Positions 30,161-34,891 of a stretch of 34,891 bases of DNA are shown here, one piece after another. The stretch's first letter is position 1. Each line of letters starts with the position of its first letter. Both the position numbers and the translations under genes were made by a program. The notes under the pieces were generated by a model, which worked only from the letters and a program-made list of their open reading frames with translations, ran no database searches and was not told the origin of the DNA. The DNA comes from a virus, in IMG/VR virus record IMGVR_UViG_3300042260_000193, positions 1-34,891 of that record; one strand, 5' to 3'.

Positions 30161-31093
30161 TTAAGCAGCGAAGCAGTCGTTATATACAACAATTTGTGAA
30201 GGGTTCGTGTAGTGGAAACCAGCTTTAAGGTTTGCACGTGTACGAATGTAAGGTTCTGCAACTGAATCAGACAAGTTAACCGCTTTAAGGGCTTTAGAAT
30301 CTCCTTCAGCATCAAAGGCGTAAATAAGGTCTGTTTTCAAAGCAAGAACCATAGTAGAGGTTGGCATACCTTCAGCAAGAACGATTTTAATACCTAAGAA
30401 TGTAGGCGCTAAAGGTGCAGTAACGTAAGTTAAAGTGTTACCAGAAGCCGCGGCAATTTGGTAATTAACGAATACGTCGCTAGAAACGAACAAACGAAGG
30501 TCAGCACGTTTAGCTTGAACAGCCGCTGGACTAGCTTGAAGTACGCTAGTCATGCGAGCCAATACGTTAGACGAAGTAATAGCGTCAGTATAGAGGCCGT
30601 TAACTGCTACGTCTGCACAAAGTTTTTTCAAGTACCCGTCGCACAAAGATAAAACTGGGTCTGTGCTAGTGGTGTCGCCTTGCCAACGGATCAACTCGAG
30701 GTCGTTACCGATACGGCCAGCCATTTCGTTCCAGTAGTAAGACATAAAGCTAGCTACTGAAAAGTCGCCGTTTGAACCTTGCGACATTTGTAAAGCAAGA
30801 AAAGATTGCTCGAGGTCAAATTGGCAAATTTGGCTCATAGCTGAAAGCGCACATACGTCGATGTCTACAGCGTCAAGGTTGTCTGTAGGAGCGGCGAAGT
30901 TACAAGTAGAAGGCGCAAGCAAGTTACCGAAAGTAACGTTCGCTAATTTAGTAGCTGACTTAATACCTGGCAAAGTGCGGTAGTTGTCTGCAATGTCTTC
31001 TGTTAAATAAGCTTTGCTGTAAAACTCATCTGGGTTAGGACAAAGAAGCGCGTTTGTTTCTACGTCCAAGTCAAATTTTAGATTTCTAATCAT
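30161..31093 (-). CDS. Major capsid protein (HK97-like)
   Basis: 310 residues, no signal peptide, no membrane segment. Beta and helix pattern with 'DFSVASFMSYYWNEMAGRIG' (about 109-128), then 'ADLRLFVSSDVFVNY' and 'GIKIVLAEGMPTSTMVLA' (about 234-251), characteristic of the P and A domains of HK97-type shells. It is preceded by the protease/scaffold gene and followed by a strong terminator, as for a highly expressed coat protein. Confidence 0.82.
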   Translation of the reverse strand: MIRNLKFDLDVETNALLCPNPDEFYSKAYLTEDIADNYRTLPGIKSATKLANVTFGNLLAPSTCNFAAPTDNLDAVDIDVCALSAMSQICQFDLEQSFLALQMSQGSNGDFSVASFMSYYWNEMAGRIGNDLELIRWQGDTTSTDPVLSLCDGYLKKLCADVAVNGLYTDAITSSNVLARMTSVLQASPAAVQAKRADLRLFVSSDVFVNYQIAAASGNTLTYVTAPLAPTFLGIKIVLAEGMPTSTMVLALKTDLIYAFDAEGDSKALKAVNLSDSVAEPYIRTRANLKAGFHYTNPSQIVVYNDCFAA

Positions 31094-31122
31094 TGTTTTG
31101 GTTTTTATTTGTTTTTAAATTA

Positions 31123-32106
31123 TTACTTGTTAAATGCGCGAAAAGCTTTGAACTTATCGAAAGCCGACATTTTTTCGTTTTTCGCTAGTTCGATTTGGTC
31201 TTCGACTTCTTCTTTTGCTACGCCTAGTTCTTCGATTTGGTTTTTCAAGTCTGCAACCATTCCGATAACGGCGTTAATTTGTTCTTCGAGAATAGGCATA
31301 ACGATAGCTTTAATGGCTTCAGCGTCTGTAGCTGGGTCTACTGCCATTTCGGCGTCTGCTACTTCTTCTTCTACTACTTCTTCTTCGGTTACGCTAGTGT
31401 CTTCCATAGCCACTTCTTCGGTAACTTCTTCAGTTACTTCGGCCATTTCGACTTCTTCTTTTTCTACTTCTTTAATTTCTACTACTTGGCCGTCTTTAAC
31501 CACGTAGATTTTACCTTCAATAAGGTGTTCTCCGTCTGGGAAATTCATGTTATTTTGTTTTAAGTGTTTACTTAATTTCATACCCAGAAAGCCTTCAATA
31601 GAAAAACCTACTTGTTCGTTTTTTACTAGTTCGTTATAGTACTCTTTGTCGGTTACTTGGGCGGTTAGCATTAACGTACCTTTAGGCACTTCGATGCCAT
31701 AGGTTGTAAATGCTTTGTCTTGGGTTGGGTTTTCGACTATCCACGCTTCTAGAATGTAAGCGGGTACCTCTTTACTAGGGTCATGTTCAAGATTAAAAAC
31801 GTTTCTGTTTTGTAGGTCTTGCATGAACTTAACGTGAATTTGCTCTATTGTTTGTTCGTCAAACTGCACGTAGTACTCGCCCGCTTCGTCGTCGCGTCTG
31901 TAAATATCCATAGGGATCATTGCGGGGGCGGTTACCCTATACTTTAAGTCGTCGCTAAAGAAACGTTTTTGTACGTTTGCGAAGGCTAAACCGCGTACTT
32001 TTATAGCTGGGTTGGAAGTGAAAGCAATTTGTTCAATGCCTAATTCTTCGCCGTCGCTATACTCGGGGTCTATTGTAATTTTGTAAACGGGTAAGTCGTT
32101 AACCAT
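31123..32106 (-). CDS. XkdF-type prohead protease with scaffold-like C-terminus
   Basis: 327 residues from ATG 32106, the start fixed by the box TTTTAATATGGTTATG (another ATG lies at 32112). The N-terminal part carries the XkdF serine protease pattern: 'NLEHDPSKEVPAYILEAWIV' (His108) and 'NEQVGFSIEGFLGMKL' (Ser169). Residues of about 210-327 are a very acidic, repetitive helix (EVTEEVTEEVAMEDTSVTEE), as in scaffolds. One protein thus probably serves as both scaffold and maturation protease. It is next to the capsid gene. Confidence 0.82.
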   Translation of the reverse strand: MVNDLPVYKITIDPEYSDGEELGIEQIAFTSNPAIKVRGLAFANVQKRFFSDDLKYRVTAPAMIPMDIYRRDDEAGEYYVQFDEQTIEQIHVKFMQDLQNRNVFNLEHDPSKEVPAYILEAWIVENPTQDKAFTTYGIEVPKGTLMLTAQVTDKEYYNELVKNEQVGFSIEGFLGMKLSKHLKQNNMNFPDGEHLIEGKIYVVKDGQVVEIKEVEKEEVEMAEVTEEVTEEVAMEDTSVTEEEVVEEEVADAEMAVDPATDAEAIKAIVMPILEEQINAVIGMVADLKNQIEELGVAKEEVEDQIELAKNEKMSAFDKFKAFRAFNK

Positions 32107-32118
32107 AACCATATTAAA
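32107..32118 (-). promoter_or_regulatory. Start-abutting box TTTAATATGG + GTTATG
   Basis: The fifth copy. It contains an ATG of its own (start 32112), but the box spacing in the other four cases points to ATG 32106. Confidence 0.5.
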
Positions 32119-32125
32119 AAAGCCT

Positions 32126-32133
32126 TATATTTG
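32126..32133 (+). promoter_or_regulatory. Plus-strand promoter element TATATTTG
   Basis: Full TAnnTTTG match, 18 bp before the plus-strand ATG 32151, in the 44-bp gap between divergent genes. No -33 TTG is evident. Confidence 0.55.
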
Positions 32134-32150
32134 TTCAAAAAATTATTACT

Positions 32151-32690
32151 ATGGTTACTATCCTAAACAAAGAAATTCCTAACGAATTAAACGAGTTGAC
32201 TATACAGCAGTTCGAAGACATTACAGAAATTCACGCTAACCCGAAACTAGACCACGTAGAAAAACACCTAGAAGTTTTTAAGTACATGGGCGTTAGTGAC
32301 GAAATAGAAGACGTAGACTTCGAAACGTTTAAAGAGTTTATCCGTGTTTTCAATACGGCAAAGGCGCCCGAAGGCGTACTATTAAAACGCTTTGAAGCGG
32401 ACGGGTACACCTACGAAGCCTACCAAGAAGAATGGAAGTTAAGCGCCAAAGAAACGAAGCTAATTGAAAAGACGCTAAACAATAAACACAAAGGCTACAT
32501 TTCCGAAGTGCTAGCGGTGCTTTTCAAACGTACCGACCTAACAAAAAACGAACACTACACCGACGCGCATATTAAACACAAAGCAAAAATAATTCGTGAA
32601 CTACCCGCCGAAGTTGCAGTACCTTATTTGGTAGCAGTAGCCGACACAATTAACAAACAAGTTCAATCTTTAAATGAAGTTACCGAATAG
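32151..32690 (+). CDS. Paralogous pair, first member (possible tail assembly chaperone)
   Basis: 179 residues. It shares its plan with the next gene: an N-terminal helix region, 'DGYTYEAYQEEWKL' (compare 'DGHTYTLQPFKKLTL'), and 'LAVLFKRTDLTKNEHYT' (compare 'ASVFWRRTELDKWGN'). Such a pair near tail genes could be tail assembly chaperones, a role suggested by the family's usual place near the tape measure in related phages. Here it is on the opposite strand to all other genes. It has a promoter element just upstream. Confidence 0.65.
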   Translation: MVTILNKEIPNELNELTIQQFEDITEIHANPKLDHVEKHLEVFKYMGVSDEIEDVDFETFKEFIRVFNTAKAPEGVLLKRFEADGYTYEAYQEEWKLSAKETKLIEKTLNNKHKGYISEVLAVLFKRTDLTKNEHYTDAHIKHKAKIIRELPAEVAVPYLVAVADTINKQVQSLNEVTE

Positions 32691-33447
32691 TTGGCTAGAG
32701 GTTAAGACGTACCAATTTAAGGAACTACGCGCTTTAAAAGATGCGGGCGGGTTCTTTAACATTCAGCTAGAAACGTTGGCTATTTTAGCGGACGTAAGCA
32801 CGGACGAACTAGAAGACCTAACACTAGAAGAAGTAGGCGACTTGTTTAGGTCGGTTAAATGGGTGTTGCATGAGCCTAAAAAGGGCGTGTGTAACGAACT
32901 ATTAATAGACGGACATACATACACCTTACAACCATTCAAGAAACTAACGCTAGACGAATTTATAGACCTTGAACATTTCCTAGAAAACGACTACCTAGTT
33001 CATATTTCGCATATTGCTTCCGTGTTTTGGAGACGTACCGAACTAGACAAGTGGGGAAACCTACTATTTGAGCCGTATATTTTTAGCCCGTTTGATCGCT
33101 ACGAACTTTTCGAAGAAGTAGAAATAACAAAAATCTATGGAATAGTCCCCGAATATTTAAAGTTTAGGGAAAATTTCATGCAGAAATACAAGGGTTTGTT
33201 TAACCAAGACGAAGACGAACCGCTAGAAGTTAAAGACTTCGATAGCATAGCCGAATACAAAGAACACTTGAAGGCCCAAGAACAAGAACAAAAGGCTAAA
33301 AAGTGGGGCTACGAAAGTTTAATATTTGATTTGTGCGACGGCGACATAACAAAAATAAAGGCAGTCGGTGAACTGCCCTTAATACTTGTTTTTAATATGC
33401 TCGCAATGCGTAAAGAAATGGGGTATTTAGAAACCCCTAAAGGTTAA
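32674..33447 (+). CDS. Paralogous pair, second member (possible tail assembly chaperone)
   Basis: 257 residues, overlapping the first gene by 17 bp in the +1 frame with its own ATG. The core 'LTLDEFIDLEHFLENDYLV' and 'TKIYGIVPEYLKFRENF' matches a protein family common in Bacteroidota phages that I associate with tail assembly. The extra C-terminal part is charged and helical. It ends in a convergent 21-bp overlap with the tail completion gene. Function is inferred. Confidence 0.68.
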   Translation: MKLPNSWLEVKTYQFKELRALKDAGGFFNIQLETLAILADVSTDELEDLTLEEVGDLFRSVKWVLHEPKKGVCNELLIDGHTYTLQPFKKLTLDEFIDLEHFLENDYLVHISHIASVFWRRTELDKWGNLLFEPYIFSPFDRYELFEEVEITKIYGIVPEYLKFRENFMQKYKGLFNQDEDEPLEVKDFDSIAEYKEHLKAQEQEQKAKKWGYESLIFDLCDGDITKIKAVGELPLILVFNMLAMRKEMGYLETPKG

Positions 33448-33858
33448 AGGCGCGTTAAAGTCGCCGCCTATTGGTTGGAAAGTGTAAACAATACTACGCT
33501 TGTCGCCTAGAATTTTAGCTACTTGCAAGATAGGATAGCGTTGTGTCATCCATTCGGTGTACTGGGCGTAAATTTCCGCGGTAATTCCTTCGGCGTTTAG
33601 TCGTTCGGTAAGCTTTGCGCAAAGGTCGAAAGGGGCCATATTTATCGTTCCGTTGTTTAGAAACCCGAAATAATACATTGCTAGTATTTGTATTTCTAGT
33701 TCGCCTAGCGCGGGAATAGCGGCGTTAATACGAACACTATCGTAAAGGGCGCCCGTGTCTATTAGCGCTTCTTCGGCTATTACCTTACGTAACGTTCTAG
33801 CTATCTTATTACGAGTAGCATATTTAACGTTAAAAACTCCGTTATTCTTGTAGGCCAT
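33427..33858 (-). CDS. HK97 gp10-like tail completion / minor head protein
   Basis: 143 residues. 'RKVIAEEALIDTGALYDSVR' (about 24-43) is the hallmark of the HK97 gp10 family, which joins head and tail. The middle 'YYFGFLNNGTIN' fits the same fold. It overlaps the small upstream gene by 17 bp and the plus-strand gene by 21 bp. Confidence 0.75.
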   Translation of the reverse strand: MAYKNNGVFNVKYATRNKIARTLRKVIAEEALIDTGALYDSVRINAAIPALGELEIQILAMYYFGFLNNGTINMAPFDLCAKLTERLNAEGITAEIYAQYTEWMTQRYPILQVAKILGDKRSIVYTFQPIGGDFNAPLTFRGF

Positions 33859-33982
33859 TTTCGTTTGGTTCTTCTTCTTGTTTCTGGTTTAGAATGTTCA
33901 ATACCAAAACACCAAACTTAGTCGGCATTTCGGCAATTACTTGTTCTAGTTCTTTTACTTGTTTTTCGGTTAGTGTTAACAT
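33842..33982 (-). CDS. 46-residue protein, unknown function
   Basis: MLTLTEKQVKELEQVIAEMP with an acidic, Gln-rich end. ATG 33982, TAA 33842, overlapping the gp10-like start by 17 bp. It fills the gap before the tail completion gene. Helical; no motif. Confidence 0.6.
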   Translation of the reverse strand: MLTLTEKQVKELEQVIAEMPTKFGVLVLNILNQKQEEEPNENGLQE

Positions 33983-34000
33983 AGCTTTTTTCTTGCTAAG

Positions 34001-34273
34001 TTACGAAATAATTGTAACCCCAATTGCGTCAGCTACATACTCGTTAACTACGTTGTTATCTAACCCCCAAGCGGCAAACTGCTCTTCGGTCAAAGTGTAG
34101 TTGTCCGCCTTTAAGCACTTACCTTCTTCGGTTAATAGTTCGTAGTAAGTTTGGCAAGTTGTTGCGGTTGTTTCGAAGTTCAATACAAGGACTGACATTC
34201 GTGTTGCCGTACCTTCGTTAAGTGGGTATACGATTGGTTCAATCGCTACGCCGTTTGTTGGTGTTGTTGTCAT
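34001..34273 (-). CDS. Small tail-associated protein, unknown function
   Basis: 90 residues with 'MTTTPTNGVAIEPIVYPLNE' and 'YTLTEEQFAAWGLDNNVVNE' (about 59-78), a pattern I know from short genes next to fibre genes in Bacteroidota phages. Role unknown. It lies 9 bp after the fibre gene. Confidence 0.65.
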   Translation of the reverse strand: MTTTPTNGVAIEPIVYPLNEGTATRMSVLVLNFETTATTCQTYYELLTEEGKCLKADNYTLTEEQFAAWGLDNNVVNEYVADAIGVTIIS

Positions 34274-34282
34274 ATTTATAAT

Positions 34283-34891
34283 TTATAAAGTTATCCAAGT
34301 TGTTCCGTCATAAAAACACGGACGATTTAAAGTTGTGTCGAATATTTGAAGTCCCGTTGCAGGTGATGCAATAGCGTTCTTTTGTGTTGTTGTCATTCGT
34401 GGGGGAAGGAAGCCTTTGGTTGTTGAAACTGCCTGTATAATTGCTGATGCCTCAGGTGTAGATACCCCGTAAGTCCCCAAGGAAATACCATATTCTGCTC
34501 TTGTATTTATTCTTGCTGAATCAGTGCTTATAATAATGTTTGTTCCCCCGCCTGCAAATTGAAAATTATAGCTATATTGTCTGAATTGAATTCCTCCACT
34601 TACAAAAATACCTTGGTTACTATCGGAACCAATTTGAACCCCTTGACCGTTAACATTTCCCGTGTTTACGGATAATGTATTTACAACCCTCGCAGTACCT
34701 TGAACATCAAATAAGTAACCCGCATCTGTTGGGGCAACTGTACCGTTTGAAATAATTACGTTGCCAGTACCATCTTTCATGAAAAAACGATATGGTCTTG
34801 TCGAGCTTCCTATAAAAAATGTATTGTATGAACCATATCTAATTTGTGCATTATATACTCCAATTTCTAACCAACCTCCTCTTGTACTTGT
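34283..34891 (-). CDS. Tail fibre protein, C-terminal part (start beyond window or joined to 4575)
   Basis: The reading frame is open to the window end, so the gene is 5'-partial here. It shares about 69 residues with the fibre at 3888-5147, then diverges and ends 'GLQIFDTTLNRPCFYDGTTW', a C-terminus common among Bacteroidota phage fibres. If the window end joins base 4575, the protein is 393 residues and in frame (573 + 609 bases = 394 codons). Composition of the divergent part is AT-rich, so the tip may be a transferred module. Confidence 0.75.
   Translation of the reverse strand, partial: TSTRGGWLEIGVYNAQIRYGSYNTFFIGSSTRPYRFFMKDGTGNVIISNGTVAPTDAGYLFDVQGTARVVNTLSVNTGNVNGQGVQIGSDSNQGIFVSGGIQFRQYSYNFQFAGGGTNIIISTDSARINTRAEYGISLGTYGVSTPEASAIIQAVSTTKGFLPPRMTTTQKNAIASPATGLQIFDTTLNRPCFYDGTTWITL
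34686..34891. repeat. 206-bp direct repeat, copy 2 (matches 4369-4574)
   Basis: One mismatch (C34764 versus T4447). The final 127 bases are exact and run to the last base of the window, consistent with a k-mer overlap at a contig end. Confidence 0.97.

Noticed and set aside
32669-32675. TTTAAAT slippery heptamer in correct phase before the second paralogue
   Set aside because: A -1 shift here meets TGA at once, and the second gene is in the +1 frame with its own ATG, so no fusion product results.
4369-34891. Fibre repeat as a diversity-generating retroelement or invertible switch
   Set aside because: No reverse transcriptase or recombinase gene was seen, the copies differ by one base rather than at scattered adenines, and they are direct rather than inverted.

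Overview
The window reads as the assembly of a tailed phage (siphovirus type) of a Bacteroidota host, probably flavobacterial. The support is the protein families (XkdF-type protease/scaffold, a Bacteroidota-style head-tail adaptor and long tail proteins), TAnnTTTG promoter elements and start codons without Shine-Dalgarno sequences. Nearly every gene lies on the minus strand. No tRNA, rRNA, CRISPR, integrase or reverse transcriptase is visible.

The main structural observation concerns the assembly. The last 206 bases (34686-34891) repeat 4369-4574 with one mismatch (4447/34764). The exact part that reaches the contig end, 34765-34891, is 127 bases long, a standard de Bruijn k-mer size. The simplest reading is a lariat: a circularly mapping genome of 30,317 bp (4575-34891, closing back onto 4575) plus a 4.4-kb side branch (1-4447) that joins it inside a tail-fibre gene. 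Each phage hallmark then occurs once in the circle. The branch carries a second lysis cassette and different base composition, so it probably belongs to another co-assembled phage. This is an inference that read mapping can test.

Layout of the circle, read along the minus strand. The early arc (24586 down to 15546) holds small host-takeover-type genes, a DnaA-domain-IV-like protein, a structured leader or small RNA, a replication initiator with iteron-like repeats, a DnaB/RecA-type ATPase, a PAPS-reductase-like protein, an HNH endonuclease, NinG, an Erf annealing protein with a YqaJ-type exonuclease, an SSB-like protein and an HTH protein. It ends at a terminator (15503-15524). The late arc (15454 down to 4575, then 34891 down to 24816) holds a sigma-like factor, terminase, large tail proteins, tape measure, tail fibre, tail completion protein, protease/scaffold, major capsid, putative tail tube, portal, adaptor, holin, M15 endolysin, u-spanin and a metallophosphoesterase. 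It ends at a UUCG-loop terminator (24766-24789). A tandem paralogous pair (32151-33447) is the only plus-strand gene block.

The side branch (1-4447) holds the C-terminal half of a different tail fibre, two small basic conserved proteins, holin, amidase, u-spanin, metallophosphoesterase, a coiled-coil protein, a C1q/TNF-like fibre and a partial gene. Its lysis order (holin, lysin, u-spanin, phosphoesterase) matches that of the main genome although the lysins are unrelated.

Two families of conserved boxes abut start codons: TTTTAATATNGTTATG at five structural genes and AAATCAGAATAARATG at three genes of an AT-rich early island. With the sigma-like protein and the structured leader, they are the best candidates here for undescribed regulation.
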